A program made the position numbers and the translations under genes. 64,000 bases of DNA, taken from Clostridiales bacterium (GTDB taxonomy: Bacteria; Bacillota; Clostridia; Oscillospirales; Acutalibacteraceae). This document shows positions 1-8,958 of the stretch, in pieces; the first letter of the stretch is position 1; the number at the start of each line of letters is the position of its first letter. The notes under the pieces are model-generated. The model was given only the letters and a program-made list of their open reading frames with translations. It had not been told where the DNA came from and ran no database searches. The DNA lies in NCBI GenBank assembly GCA_022799115.1, contig JAAWNT010000003.1, positions 56,513 through 120,512 on the forward strand, in the 5' to 3' direction.

Positions 1-1
1 G

Positions 2-499
2 GAAATGCTGTGCGCGCCCGACCGTCTTTCCGCAGTGATTTCCGCCATGCGGGAACAGCATCCCTATGAGGAACCAGCCTTTGACGTGGTTGAAAACCAT
101 GCGGTGGAGGACAAGCTGCCCATAGTGAAGGCGGGGGAGTTTTCTCAACCCATGGAGCCGTTGGAATTTGCCCAGCATGTCAAACGCAGCTTACATTGCG
201 AAGGGATTCGCTTTGTGAAGGGAAACCGTCCGGTCAAACGAGTGGCGTTTTGCAGCGGAGCGGGCGGAGACCGCGTGTTTGACGCCATCTCGGGCGGTGT
301 GGACGCCTACTTGACCGGGGAGATGAAGCATCATGAATGGCTGGCCGCGGCCCAATCCGATCTAACGGTGGTGGATGCGGGGCATTTTAAAACCGAACAG
401 ATTATTGTAGAACGCCTGGCGGAACAATTATCCGCCCGATTTCCGGGGATTGCAGTGACGCAGTCCCTGACATGTACCGACGGGGTGCGCTACTTATAA
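2..499 (+). CDS. Nif3-like dinuclear metal centre protein, C-terminal part
   Basis: This is the 3' part of a gene that enters the window already open; the reading frame has no stop back to base 2, so the first ATG at 5 need not be the start. The 165 visible residues carry the conserved end of the Nif3/YqfO (GTP cyclohydrolase 1 type 2 homologue) family: a HPYEEPAFDV segment, a VAFCSGAGG segment, YLTGEMKHHE and the metal-ligand-like VDAGHFKTE near the C-terminus. Members are hexameric cytoplasmic proteins with a two-metal site; the physiological substrate is not settled. It lies 33 bp upstream of rqcH in the same direction, so the two may be co-transcribed. The family call is firm, the function open. 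Confidence 0.88.
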   Translation, partial: EMLCAPDRLSAVISAMREQHPYEEPAFDVVENHAVEDKLPIVKAGEFSQPMEPLEFAQHVKRSLHCEGIRFVKGNRPVKRVAFCSGAGGDRVFDAISGGVDAYLTGEMKHHEWLAAAQSDLTVVDAGHFKTEQIIVERLAEQLSARFPGIAVTQSLTCTDGVRYL

Positions 500-532
500 G
501 GGTTCCGCCGTCAACGAGGGAGGAGAAGGCTC

Positions 533-2299
533 ATGGCTTTGGATGGAGCTTTTTTACATCATATCAGAAATGAGATCAAACAAAAGGCGGAGCTGGCTCG
601 GGTGGATAAGATTTATCAGCCCAACCGGGATGAATTGGTGTTGTTTTTGCGCACTCGTCAGGAGATGCTCCGTTTGCTGCTGTCGGCCCGGGCCAACAGC
701 CCAAGGGTTCATTTTACGCAATATGCGCCGGAAAATCCCAAGACGCCGCCCATGCTTTGTATGCTGCTGCGCAAGCGGCTGTCCGGAGCGCGGCTGCTGG
801 ACATCCGTCAGCCGGAGCTGGAGCGCGTGCTGTACTTTGAGTTTGAGGCCACCAATGAGCTGGGGGATAAGGTGCGGCTCACCCTGGCGGTGGAGATCAT
901 GGGGAAATACAGCAACATTATTTTAATCGACGAAACGGGGAGAATTGTGGACGCCTTGAAACGAGTGGACGCGGAAATGTCCTCCCAGCGCCTGGTGCTT
1001 CCGGGACTGCGCTACCAATTGCCCCCTCCTCAAAACAAGAAAAATCTGTTGGAATGCTCCCCGGAGGAGCTCATTGAGGATCTCAAGCTTGAGCCGGGAG
1101 ACCGTCCTGTTTCCAAGGTTCTATTAGGGCGGGTTCAGGGACTTTCTCCGGTGGTGTGCAGGGAATTGGAGCATCTTACCGGACGGGGAAAAGATCTGAC
1201 CGTTCATCAGATGTCCCAAGCGGAAGAGGAACGGCTGCGTTTCTTTTTATCGCGCCTTGGACGCACTGTTTCAGAAGCAGAGGGAGAGCCCTATTTGGTG
1301 GCGGACCGCCAGGGAAAGCCGCTGGATTTTAGCTTTTTTCCGATTACCCAATACGGTTCCGGGGCGGTTGTGCGCAGGATGGAAAGTTTTTCTGAACTGC
1401 TGGACCAGTTCTATGAGGAACGGGATCGCATTGAGCGGATGCGGGTGCGCTCTCAGGATCTGCTGCGTGTACTTTCCAACCTCTCGGAGCGGCTGAGCCG
1501 TAAAATAAACGCCCAGCAAGCCGAACTCAATCAGTGCGCCGACCGGGAACAGCTGCGTGTATTCGGCGATTTATTAAACGCCAACTTGTATCAGGTTCAA
1601 AAGGGTGCGTCCTCGGTGGAGCTGCAAAATTTTTACGAGGATATGGAGCCGGTGGTCATCCGGTTAAATCCGGCCCTCACCGCGTCTCAGAACGCCCAGA
1701 AGTATTATAAGGATTACCGAAAGGCGCGCACAGCGGAACAGATCCTCAAGGAACAGATTATCCAGGCCGAGCAAGAGCTCGCATATGTGGACACGGTATT
1801 CGATGCGCTCAGCCGTGCGGAAACCGAGAGAGAACTAAGCGAGATCCGCCAGGAGCTGGCAGATCAAGGATATCTCAAGCGGGGAAAGGGTAAGCAGAAA
1901 CCTCAGGCTATGATGGGACCTATGGAATTTTGTTCCAGCGAAGGGTTTTCTATATTGGTGGGCAGGAACAACCGGCAGAACGATAAGCTTACCATGAAGC
2001 AGGCCGGCAATAACGACCTGTGGTTTCATACCAAGAATATCCCTGGTTCCCACACCGTGCTGGTGACCCAGGGGCGGACACCGGGAGAGAGTTCGATTCT
2101 TGAGGCGGCCAAGCTAGCCGCCTATCACAGCCGAGCGAAGAATTCCGCTCAAGTTCCGGTGGATTACACGCAAATCCGGCATGTCAACAAGCCCTCCGGA
2201 GCCAAGCCGGGCATGGTAATTTACGAGAATTACCGCACGCTGTATGTCACCCCGGAAGAAGAACTGGTTAAAAAGCTGATTCAGAAGACGGGAAAATAG
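533..2299 (+). CDS. rqcH: RqcH/NFACT ribosome-associated quality control protein
   Basis: This 588-residue protein is a full-length RqcH (Rqc2/NEMF homologue, formerly annotated as fibronectin-binding protein FbpA). RqcH binds 50S subunits blocked by peptidyl-tRNA and directs C-terminal alanine tailing, which marks stalled products for proteolysis. The NFACT-N domain fills about residues 1-220, helical and coiled-coil regions follow (about 290-450), and the NFACT-R domain with GRNNRQNDKL and LWFHTKNIPGSHTVL lies near 475-560. An AGGAGAAGG ribosome site lies upstream of the ATG. The Asp97-Arg98 pair needed for tRNA-Ala use in Bacillus RqcH is Glu97-Arg98 here, which is conservative. A hairpin terminator follows at about 2371. 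Confidence 0.93.
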   Translation: MALDGAFLHHIRNEIKQKAELARVDKIYQPNRDELVLFLRTRQEMLRLLLSARANSPRVHFTQYAPENPKTPPMLCMLLRKRLSGARLLDIRQPELERVLYFEFEATNELGDKVRLTLAVEIMGKYSNIILIDETGRIVDALKRVDAEMSSQRLVLPGLRYQLPPPQNKKNLLECSPEELIEDLKLEPGDRPVSKVLLGRVQGLSPVVCRELEHLTGRGKDLTVHQMSQAEEERLRFFLSRLGRTVSEAEGEPYLVADRQGKPLDFSFFPITQYGSGAVVRRMESFSELLDQFYEERDRIERMRVRSQDLLRVLSNLSERLSRKINAQQAELNQCADREQLRVFGDLLNANLYQVQKGASSVELQNFYEDMEPVVIRLNPALTASQNAQKYYKDYRKARTAEQILKEQIIQAEQELAYVDTVFDALSRAETERELSEIRQELADQGYLKRGKGKQKPQAMMGPMEFCSSEGFSILVGRNNRQNDKLTMKQAGNNDLWFHTKNIPGSHTVLVTQGRTPGESSILEAAKLAAYHSRAKNSAQVPVDYTQIRHVNKPSGAKPGMVIYENYRTLYVTPEEELVKKLIQKTGK

Positions 2300-2819
2300 C
2301 CTTTTGTGTATGGAATTCACGGAATCAATGAGTTAATATATAGAAAATTTCACATCCTGTTTATGGGGGGAGCGGCCTTTTTTAACTTGGAAAGGGCCGC
2401 TTTATTTGATCCCATTTGGAATATGGCAAAAAGAACAAAGGATTTTTTCGGATAGGGGACAGTCGCTCAAGAGACGATGATTGAGGGGGGAGATCGGAAC
2501 ATTCTTGGGAGAGGAACGCTTGTATCTACAAAGAGAGGGTGTGAAAATGGAAGAACCAGCTTGCTGCGATGGCAGCCAAACGTATTCTTCTAAGTTTGGA
2601 TTGGGCGGATGATTTGGGAAAAAGAATCCAGAGCCCATAGTATGAGAGCGAGATTCAGGGAAAGCGGAGCGTCTCCAAAAGAGGAAAATACGGCAAAGGG
2701 GAAAATCTGTGGGGACTTTTCAAATGTTTTATTTTTTATCCGGGAAAAGTAACACATTTTCGGTAGTGCCATAAGATGATATAGAAACCAAAGGTATTAA
2801 ACCTGTTAGGAGGATTCTT
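2300..2819. other. Intergenic region with terminator and a doubtful tiny ORF
   Basis: No convincing gene is visible in these 520 bases. A GC hairpin (AGCGGCC at 2371-2377, GGCCGCT at 2395-2401) followed by TTTATT probably ends rqcH transcription. A 21-codon ORF at 2547-2612 (begins MEEPACCDG) has a fair GAGGGTG site in front, but nothing else supports it. Just before the next gene lies CATAAGATGAT at about 2769, which vaguely recalls the CATA-type -10 elements of mother-cell sigma factors; this is a weak resemblance. Confidence 0.5.
2371..2404 (+). terminator. Terminator after rqcH
   Basis: The arms AGCGGCC and GGCCGCT enclose a T-rich loop and are followed by TTTATTT. The T tract is short, so efficiency is uncertain. 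Confidence 0.6.
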
Positions 2820-3644
2820 ATGGCGGATAATTATGGCAATGTAAACACCAGCGAGTCGGCATGTTCCGGAAATTTTAAAGAAGCCGTCTGCATTGATGCC
2901 CAGCGCATCTATGATTCCTGCGGCGATAAGGATTGTTTGGAGGATCTTCGGGTCTACTTCACGGAAGGCGGACAAAACATCATCGACCAGGCCAGCAATG
3001 TGCGTATGCGAAGCGTGGACGTCATTATGGCCTATGTGGATCTGGAGCCGGTGCCCTTCCAAAAAGGTTTCTATGCGGTGGATATGACCTTCTTCTTCAG
3101 CGTATGTCTGGACGTCTTTCAGGCGCCGGCGGCTCCGCCTATCACAGTATGCGGATTATCCATATTCAGCAAACGCGTCGTACTTTACGGCAGTGAAGGA
3201 AATGTAAAGGTGTTCAGCTCTGATTACGCTCCGGACGACATCGACAATCAAAACGCTCCGGTGAAAAACCTGCCCAAGGCAACCGTGCAGATCGCGGATC
3301 CCATCGGTTTATCTGCAAAGCTGTGCGAATACCGTGAGTGTGGCGACTGCTGCTGCCGGATTCCTGAGTGCATCTGCCGCAGATACGGCGGGAATTTCTG
3401 CACCAAGAACACCTGTAAGGCGGTTTATGCCACCATCGGAATTTTCACAATCGTTCAGATTCAGCGTAACGTGCAGATGTTGATTCCGGCCTACGACTTC
3501 TGCATTCCGGAGAAGGAGTGTGTGACCACGTCGGATAATCCTTGTGAGCTGTTCAGTCGGATCGACTTCCCCACCAATGAGTTTTTCCCGCCTAAGGTCA
3601 CTGACATTTGCGGCGAAGATCATGGCTGTTGCAGACCCAGATAA
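2820..3644 (+). CDS. Cys-rich protein of unknown function, possibly spore-associated
   Basis: A 274-residue protein with a strong AGGAGG site before the ATG. I do not recognise a named domain. It has about 22 cysteines, many in clusters: a CGDCCCRIPECICRR stretch near residues 180-195, CTKNTC just after, and a GCCRPR tail. There is no signal peptide, and only short hydrophobic patches. The middle looks beta-rich (alternating hydrophobic residues, for example VDVIMAYVDLEPV). Cys-rich soluble proteins of this kind in spore formers are often coat or crust proteins, but that is inference. It stands alone between two terminators, so it forms its own transcription unit. The ORF is real; its role is unknown. 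Confidence 0.75.
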   Translation: MADNYGNVNTSESACSGNFKEAVCIDAQRIYDSCGDKDCLEDLRVYFTEGGQNIIDQASNVRMRSVDVIMAYVDLEPVPFQKGFYAVDMTFFFSVCLDVFQAPAAPPITVCGLSIFSKRVVLYGSEGNVKVFSSDYAPDDIDNQNAPVKNLPKATVQIADPIGLSAKLCEYRECGDCCCRIPECICRRYGGNFCTKNTCKAVYATIGIFTIVQIQRNVQMLIPAYDFCIPEKECVTTSDNPCELFSRIDFPTNEFFPPKVTDICGEDHGCCRPR

Positions 3645-3663
3645 GCATTCCACGCGCGGCAAG

Positions 3664-3699
3664 GCCGAGGGGAGTAAGATCCCTTCGGCTCTTCTTTTT
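3664..3699 (+). terminator. Terminator after the Cys-rich gene
   Basis: The stem GCCGAGGG / CCCTTCGGC with a short loop is followed by TCTTCTTTTT, a good intrinsic terminator 20 bp after the stop codon. Confidence 0.85.
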
Positions 3700-4137
3700 G
3701 GAGGCTGGAAAAATTTTAATTTCAGTATTTGGAACTCAAAAAGAACCCAAAAGCAGTTGGGGAAAGAGATTCGGCCAAGAGCCGAAAAGCTTGGAATGAT
3801 AGATTTTTAAGGCTTTTTGAGAAAACGCGCGGCGGGGACTGGCTCCGAATTGCCAGGGCATCAAGACAAAATTGGATGAGAACCGATCCCCGGTATGATT
3901 AGCGGGGATTTTCTGTCAACGATGGAATCGGCGGCAGGCTGCGGAGGAGAAACATGACGCAAAAGGAACGCGACACGATCCGAAATCTGCCTTGAGGGAA
4001 TAACCAGATTGAGTTTGCCCGAACGAGGGCGGTTGATTTGCGCAACCGCAAGAGATTTGTTATAATAACAGAATTCCAAGGCGATGCAAGATCGTCTTAT
4101 CGATCAGGATAGTTTAAACGGAATGGAGTCAATGACC
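3700..4137. other. Intergenic region upstream of thyX with promoter
   Basis: No gene is supported here. A likely thyX promoter is TTGCGC at 4038-4043, a 17-bp spacer and TATAAT at 4061-4066. The -35 element is weak and the -10 is perfect. Nothing else stands out. Confidence 0.5.
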
Positions 4138-4914
4138 ATGTTAAAAGTAACATTAATTTCTTATACGCCGGAACCGGAAAAGACCGTGGCGGCGGCTGCC
4201 AAGCTGTGCTATTCACCGGTGTCCATCGGGGAGATCCGCGATGGGCTCACGGAGGAAAAGACCGCCGCCTTTGTGGACATGCTGTCGGAAATCGGCCATG
4301 AAAGCCCCATTGAACACGCAAGTTTCACTTTTGGCATTGAGGGGGTATCCCGATCCTTACTGGCTCAGATTACCCGGCACCGGCTGGCTTCTTATAGTGT
4401 GCAAAGCCAGCGTTATGTCAGCGAAGCCATGTTTGAATTTGTGCTGCCGCCGGAAATCGAGGGGATCCCGGAGGCAAAAGAGGAATTTTTCAGGGCTATG
4501 GAGGAGGATCAACGCCACTACGACCGGCTGACTGCCCTTTTAACCGAAAAACATACACAGGACAACCTATCGGCGGGCATGGATGAGAAGACGGCCAGGA
4601 GGTTGGCTTCCAAGAAGGCCATCGAGGACGCGCGGTTTGTGCTGCCCAACGCTTGCGCCACCAAGATGGTGTGTACGATGAACGCCAGAAGTTTGATGAA
4701 TTTCTTTGCCCACCGCTGCTGCAACCGGGCACAATGGGAAATTCGCGCTCTGGCGGTGGAGATGCTGAGGCTGGTGCTGGAGGCGGCCCCCAATCTGTTT
4801 AAAAACGCCGGACCTTCCTGCCTGCGCGGGGCCTGTCCCGAGGGAAAAATGTCCTGTGGAAAACGCGACGAGGTGCGCGCCATGTTCGCCGGACTCAAGG
4901 AGAGCCAGAAATGA
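4138..4914 (+). CDS. thyX: Flavin-dependent thymidylate synthase ThyX
   Basis: ThyX makes dTMP from dUMP using methylene-tetrahydrofolate, FAD and NADPH, replacing ThyA. The signature RHR-x7-S is present at about residues 79-89 ([11 protein letters not shown]), and the C-terminal half contains a conserved [12 protein letters not shown] substrate-site segment. The frame is open further upstream, but GGAG at 4125-4128 fits the ATG at 4138 (9-nt spacing) better than the ATG at 4132, giving 258 residues, near the family's usual size. The stop overlaps the tmk start by 4 bp (ATGA), so the two consecutive steps of dTTP synthesis are translationally coupled. Confidence 0.95.
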   Translation: MLKVTLISYTPEPEKTVAAAAKLCYSPVSIGEIRDGLTEEKTAAFVDMLSEIGHESPIEHASFTFGIEGVSRSLLAQITRHRLASYSVQSQRYVSEAMFEFVLPPEIEGIPEAKEEFFRAMEEDQRHYDRLTALLTEKHTQDNLSAGMDEKTARRLASKKAIEDARFVLPNACATKMVCTMNARSLMNFFAHRCCNRAQWEIRALAVEMLRLVLEAAPNLFKNAGPSCLRGACPEGKMSCGKRDEVRAMFAGLKESQK

Positions 4915-5579
4915 GCAAAGGAAAAATTATTGTAATCGAGGGGCTGGACGGCAGCGGAAAGGCCACTCAGACCGCGCTGCTGTGTCAGCGGCTGGTTGAG
5001 CTGGGAAAGAATCCGCGCCGGCTGTCCTTTCCTGACTATGAGCAACCCTCTTCCGCTTTGGTTAAAATGTATTTAAACGGGGAGTTTGGGTGCGACGCTT
5101 CTCAAATCAACGCTTATGCGGCCTCTTCCTTTTATGCGGTGGACCGGTATGCCAGCTATATCCGTTTTTGGAGGGAAGAGTATGAGATGGGGGGATTGAT
5201 GGTGGCGGATCGGTACACCACCTCCAACGCCATTTATCAGATGGCGAAATCCCCGAAAGATCAATGGAATAATTACCTCTTATGGCTCCAAGACTATGAA
5301 TATGAAAAACTGTCGCTTCCACGTCCCGATTTTGTTATTTATTTGGATATGCCCAACGACATTTCCCAAAAACTGATGAGCGGGCGATACCATGGGGATG
5401 AAAGTAAAAAAGACCTGCATGAAAGCAATCTTGCGTTTTTGCTCCAGTGTAGGGAAGCGGCTTTGTATTCTGCGGAGAGGCTGGGCTGGGCTGTGATTCC
5501 CTGCGCAATGGACGGATGTCCCAGGGGGATTGACGAGATTCATCGCGACCTTTTCGCGCTGCTGAAGGGAGTTGTTTGA
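4911..5579 (+). CDS. tmk: Thymidylate kinase
   Basis: This 222-residue P-loop kinase phosphorylates dTMP to dTDP. The Walker A loop [12 protein letters not shown] sits at about residues 8-19, the DR motif as [10 protein letters not shown] near 98-107, and YLDMPNDIS is the LID-side strand. It belongs to a clostridial variant with a long insert around [21 protein letters not shown] rather than the compact E. coli form. Its start codon lies inside the thyX stop, which fits its role directly after ThyX. A DUF2156 gene follows after 6 bp, so the operon continues. Confidence 0.93.
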   Translation: MSKGKIIVIEGLDGSGKATQTALLCQRLVELGKNPRRLSFPDYEQPSSALVKMYLNGEFGCDASQINAYAASSFYAVDRYASYIRFWREEYEMGGLMVADRYTTSNAIYQMAKSPKDQWNNYLLWLQDYEYEKLSLPRPDFVIYLDMPNDISQKLMSGRYHGDESKKDLHESNLAFLLQCREAALYSAERLGWAVIPCAMDGCPRGIDEIHRDLFALLKGVV

Positions 5580-5585
5580 CCGACT

Positions 5586-6467
5586 ATGTTAGATTATCAC
5601 ACTCCTCAGATGTCCGACCAGAGCTGGGCGTCTCCGATTTTGCGCAGATCCGGGTATCTGGGATCCGATGGAGCATTTGGCACCATTTATGTGTGGAGAG
5701 AGGTGTACCACAGCCAAATCTGCCGGTATCATGACTTTTTGCTGCGGAAATACGGTGACTTTTATACCATTCCCCTGGGTGAAGGGGACCTTGCAGGCGC
5801 AATGAACGCCATGAGACAGGACGCGGAGCAAAGAGGACTATCATTTGCGTTGACCGGCCTGACAAAAGACGCGGTGGAGCGTTTGGAAGAACTGTATCCC
5901 GGCCAATTTGCTTATCAGGAGGACCGCAACGCGGCGGACTATATTTATCATGCCGAGGATCTCATACGTTTGGCGGGCAAGAAATATCATGGAAAGCGCA
6001 ACCATATTTCCAAGTTTGAACGCTTATACGCCTGGACCTATGAGGTGTTGGGAAAAGACAATATGGAGGACTGCATGGCGTTAGCCAGAGAGTGGTGCGT
6101 ACAATATGGATGCAGCGAGAAAAATGGTTTGGACAAGGAGGCCTGCGCTCTGCGGGAAACCTTCCAGCAGTTTGACCGGCTTGGATTTATGGGCGGTATG
6201 ATCCGGGTGGAGGGAAAACCGGTGGCGTTTGCCATTGGGGAAGAAATCAACGAAGAAGCGTTTGTGGTCCATTTTGAAAAGGCCCTCTCCGACTATACTG
6301 GCTCATATACCATTATCAACCGGGAGTTTGCCGCTCGCAGCCTATCCGGATATCGCTATATCAATCGGGAAGAGGATTTGGGGTTGGAGGGACTGCGTAA
6401 AGCAAAGCTCTCCTATCATCCCGCGATGCTTTTGGAACGCTATACCGCCAAGTGGCAGGGAGAGTGA
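5586..6467 (+). CDS. DUF2156 (phosphatidylglycerol lysyltransferase-like) protein
   Basis: A 293-residue cytoplasmic protein with the DUF2156 fold, two tandem GNAT-like halves related to the catalytic part of MprF and FemX. Recognisable stretches are the KYHGKRNHISKFERLY motif near residue 135-150, IRVEGKPVAFAIGEE, VHFEKA and the final YINREEDLGLEGLRKAKLSYHPA. Soluble single-domain members are common in clostridia and are thought to transfer an amino acid from aminoacyl-tRNA; the acceptor is unknown. It lacks the membrane domain of MprF, so a lipid acceptor is not assured. The ribosome site (AGGGAG) lies rather far (15 nt) from the ATG. Confidence 0.85.
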   Translation: MLDYHTPQMSDQSWASPILRRSGYLGSDGAFGTIYVWREVYHSQICRYHDFLLRKYGDFYTIPLGEGDLAGAMNAMRQDAEQRGLSFALTGLTKDAVERLEELYPGQFAYQEDRNAADYIYHAEDLIRLAGKKYHGKRNHISKFERLYAWTYEVLGKDNMEDCMALAREWCVQYGCSEKNGLDKEACALRETFQQFDRLGFMGGMIRVEGKPVAFAIGEEINEEAFVVHFEKALSDYTGSYTIINREFAARSLSGYRYINREEDLGLEGLRKAKLSYHPAMLLERYTAKWQGE

Positions 6468-6561
6468 GAATCTCCCCGGGGATTTCCACTCCTTTTTGAG
6501 GATGGAATTGGAGTTACCGGCTGCTGAAATCAAGGCGCTTAAAGGGTAAGGATGGACGATT

Positions 6562-7428
6562 ATGACGGAAATTGGGTTTGCCAAGAAGGAGACAAAAGAG
6601 GAGCTTAAGGCGTTATGGCTGAGATGCTTTGACGATATCCCGGAAGCGGTGGACTTGTTTTTGAATACCTGGTTTGCCCCGGACGCCTGCGTTCAGGCGA
6701 CAGAGGACGGAAGGGTGGTCTCGGCCCTTTTTCTATTGCCGGCGCGGATACAGGGAGACGGGCGAATGGATCAGGCCCACTATATTTATGGGGCCGGCAC
6801 CTTGCCGGAATACCGGGGAAGAGGATTTATGGGAAAACTGCTGCGGTTTGCCGACGGCGCCGCCGCCCGATTTCGGGGCGACCGCTATTCCTTTCTACTC
6901 CCCGAGAACCCGGGGCTGTATGAGTTTTATCGGGGTGCGGGATATCGGGAAGGATTTTATACCCGAATGGTTCAGGTGGATCGTTCGGAGCTGATTTCCC
7001 TGGCAAGACAAGGAAAATATGAGGCCTTAAGCCTGGACGAGCCGGATTGGGAGCTACGCCAAAAATACTATTCCAAACAAGTTGGCTCCGTGCAGTGGGG
7101 GAGAGACGTGGTGGAGTATGCGTCTGCAATCAATCGGATGTATCAAGGCCGAAAAATTTCGGGTCCATGGGGATACGTTTTGTATCGAGGAAGTGAGACC
7201 GCTGAGGTTTTGGAATGGATGCCCCGACAGGAAGACGCTTATTTGCTTTGGGAGCTGCTGAAAAGCTGCGGCGCCCGAAGGTTTTGTTTTCGCTTGCCTG
7301 CAGAGAGCGGATTTTTGCAGGGGAAGGGGGAAATGATTCGCTTTGGAATGATAAAATCTTTGTCAAATGAGCCGAAAATGGAGACGATTGGCGTTCAATT
7401 CCCCTATTTGGGCCTTACTTTGGATTGA
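6562..7428 (+). CDS. GNAT family N-acetyltransferase
   Basis: This 288-residue protein has an N-terminal GNAT domain: YIYGAGTLPEYRGRGFMGKLLRFA near residues 74-97 is the beta4 strand and acetyl-CoA loop (R/Q-x-x-G-x-G/A), followed by LLPENPGLYEFYRGAGYREGF. The C-terminal half is longer than a simple GNAT and recalls the Eis/SCP2-like two-part arrangement, but I cannot confirm that fold by eye. AAGG lies about 9 nt before the ATG. The substrate is unknown. It follows the DUF2156 gene by 94 bp, in the same direction. Confidence 0.85.
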   Translation: MTEIGFAKKETKEELKALWLRCFDDIPEAVDLFLNTWFAPDACVQATEDGRVVSALFLLPARIQGDGRMDQAHYIYGAGTLPEYRGRGFMGKLLRFADGAAARFRGDRYSFLLPENPGLYEFYRGAGYREGFYTRMVQVDRSELISLARQGKYEALSLDEPDWELRQKYYSKQVGSVQWGRDVVEYASAINRMYQGRKISGPWGYVLYRGSETAEVLEWMPRQEDAYLLWELLKSCGARRFCFRLPAESGFLQGKGEMIRFGMIKSLSNEPKMETIGVQFPYLGLTLD

Positions 7429-7576
7429 CAGAATTCGTAAATACAGGTAGTATTAAGAATAGAAAATATGGGAATTGTTGGCTGGCCGGCTATGAAAGCG
7501 ATCGTTTGCCGCTTGAACGTTCCATAAGGCCGGTTAAAAAATTCGATGTTTAACCTGGAAAGGAAGCGTGTGGAAT

Positions 7577-8116
7577 ATGATCTGTGTGTTTCTTGCAAAC
7601 GGCTTTGAGGAAATAGAAGCTTTGGCTACGGTAGACGTGCTGCGCCGTGCAGAGCTTGACGTTCGGACGGTAGGAGTGGGAGGCAAGCTTGTGACAGGCG
7701 CTCATGGGATTGCTGTGCAGGCCGACTGGGAGGAAAAGGATGTCGTTACAGATCCTTTGCAGGCTGTGGTGTTGCCGGGGGGAATGCCCGGCACCCTCAA
7801 TTTGGAAAAATCTCCGATTGTTCAGGCTGCGGTGCGCGAATGCATGGAAAGCGGGAAATTTGTGGCGGCGATCTGTGCCGCTCCCTCTGTGTTGGGTCAT
7901 ATGGGACTGCTGCAAGGGAGAAAAGCCGTTTGCTTCCCTGGGTTTGAATCCCAGCTTGTGGGAGCGCAGCTTTCACAGAAGCCGGTGTGTACGGATAAGA
8001 ATCTGATCACAGCCCGTGGAGCCGGTGTGGCTGTGGATTTTGCGTTGGAGTTGGTGACCCAGCTTTTGGACAGTCAGACGGCAGAAAAAATTAGGATGTC
8101 GATGCAATGTATGTAA
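7577..8116 (+). CDS. DJ-1/PfpI family protein
   Basis: A protein of about 179 residues of the DJ-1/ThiJ/YajL family. The nucleophile elbow is AAICAAPSVLGHMGLL with Cys near residue 100, and the N-terminal Glu of the family is in GFEEIEALATVDVLRRA. Members act as glyoxalase III/deglycase-like enzymes or redox chaperones; the exact activity cannot be read from sequence. A GTG at 7568 is in frame, but AAGGAAG at 7559-7565 fits the ATG at 7577 better. The 3' end overlaps the next gene by 10 bp, indicating coupling with the folate enzyme. Confidence 0.9.
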   Translation: MICVFLANGFEEIEALATVDVLRRAELDVRTVGVGGKLVTGAHGIAVQADWEEKDVVTDPLQAVVLPGGMPGTLNLEKSPIVQAAVRECMESGKFVAAICAAPSVLGHMGLLQGRKAVCFPGFESQLVGAQLSQKPVCTDKNLITARGAGVAVDFALELVTQLLDSQTAEKIRMSMQCM

Positions 8117-8694
8117 AAGATATCAGGATAGTAAAAAATAACCTTAGGGCGAAATATAAGAAAATCCGGACGGAAATGAATCCAAAACGGAAACAGGCGA
8201 TGGATGCGGAAATCCAAAGCCGCCTGCTCTCTTTGCATCAATACGCCCAAAACGACTTGGTGTTCACCTATGTTTCCAAGGACATTGAAGTGGAAACTAT
8301 GGCTCTGATCCGGGCCGCTTGGGCCAACCGCAAACAGGTGGCGGCGCCGCGGTGCGTCCCCGGAGTAATTGATATGGAATTCTACTTAATCAAAGGGGAA
8401 GAAGACTTAGAGCCGGGAATGTTTGGAGTGCTGGAGCCTGTCCCGGAACGCTGTCAAAAAGTGACCGATTATTCCGGAGGAATTTGTATTGTACCCGGCC
8501 TGAGCTTTGACGCCGGCGGTTTTCGTCTTGGATATGGAAAGGGATATTACGACCGTTTTCTCTCTCAATTTCAAGGAGTAACAGTGGGAATCTGTTACAG
8601 CAACTGCACCCAATGGAAGCTGCCCCACGGCCGGTATGACAAGCCGGTGAATCTGTTAATCACCGACAAGTATATTCGAAGGACCTCTCCCTGA
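8107..8694 (+). CDS. 5-formyltetrahydrofolate cyclo-ligase
   Basis: A 195-residue enzyme that converts 5-formyl-THF to 5,10-methenyl-THF using ATP, salvaging the storage form of folate. Diagnostic motifs are KKIRTEMNPKRK near the N-terminus, IVPGLSFDAGGFRLGYGKGYYDRFL at about residues 127-152 (the ATP/phosphate loop) and a final PVNLLITDKYI. The length is typical for the family (YgfA/YqgN/MTHFS). It overlaps the DJ-1 gene. A hairpin straight after the stop appears oriented to end a convergent small gene rather than this one. Confidence 0.93.
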   Translation: MYVKDIRIVKNNLRAKYKKIRTEMNPKRKQAMDAEIQSRLLSLHQYAQNDLVFTYVSKDIEVETMALIRAAWANRKQVAAPRCVPGVIDMEFYLIKGEEDLEPGMFGVLEPVPERCQKVTDYSGGICIVPGLSFDAGGFRLGYGKGYYDRFLSQFQGVTVGICYSNCTQWKLPHGRYDKPVNLLITDKYIRRTSP

Positions 8695-8722
8695 TAAAAA
8701 AGAAAGCCTCCATCCGGAGGCT
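8694..8722 (-). terminator. Terminator of the minus-strand small Cys-rich gene
   Basis: The perfect stem AGCCTCC / GGAGGCT (8705-8722) is followed, read on the minus strand, by TTTCTTTTTT. On the plus strand no T tract follows, so it chiefly serves the gene at 8732-8812. Confidence 0.75.
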
Positions 8723-8731
8723 GGGGATTGG

Positions 8732-8812
8732 TTAGCAACAGCAGCATACAAGAACGATAATCAACAGGATGAGGATACAGCTATTTCCATTACCACAACC
8801 GTTGCAGCACAT
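8732..8812 (-). CDS. 26-residue Cys-rich membrane peptide
   Basis: A tiny ORF of 26 codons with an excellent GAGGTG ribosome site 6 nt before its ATG and its own terminator. The product starts MCCNGCGNGNSC, continues with a stretch of Ile, Leu and Val (residues 13-22) that can span a membrane, and ends in four cysteines. Short peptides with this Cys/Gly head, one hydrophobic helix and a Cys-rich tail are scattered through Clostridia genomes, often annotated as 'high-cysteine' hypothetical proteins, and resemble in size the YjcZ-type sporulation peptides of bacilli. The function is unknown. Sequence, ribosome site and terminator together make it a convincing gene. Confidence 0.72.
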   Translation of the reverse strand: MCCNGCGNGNSCILILLIIVLVCCCC

Positions 8813-8958
8813 AACGTTCACCTCACTTCATTTTGATATCTGGTCTATATTATGCTGGAAAAAAGAAACGGTTACAGTGGTAGCGCAAGCAAAGCCCGGC
8901 GATGGATTATCAGGTCCCGTGAAGGGGAAAGCCGGGGAATAACGGGAGGATTGCCAAT

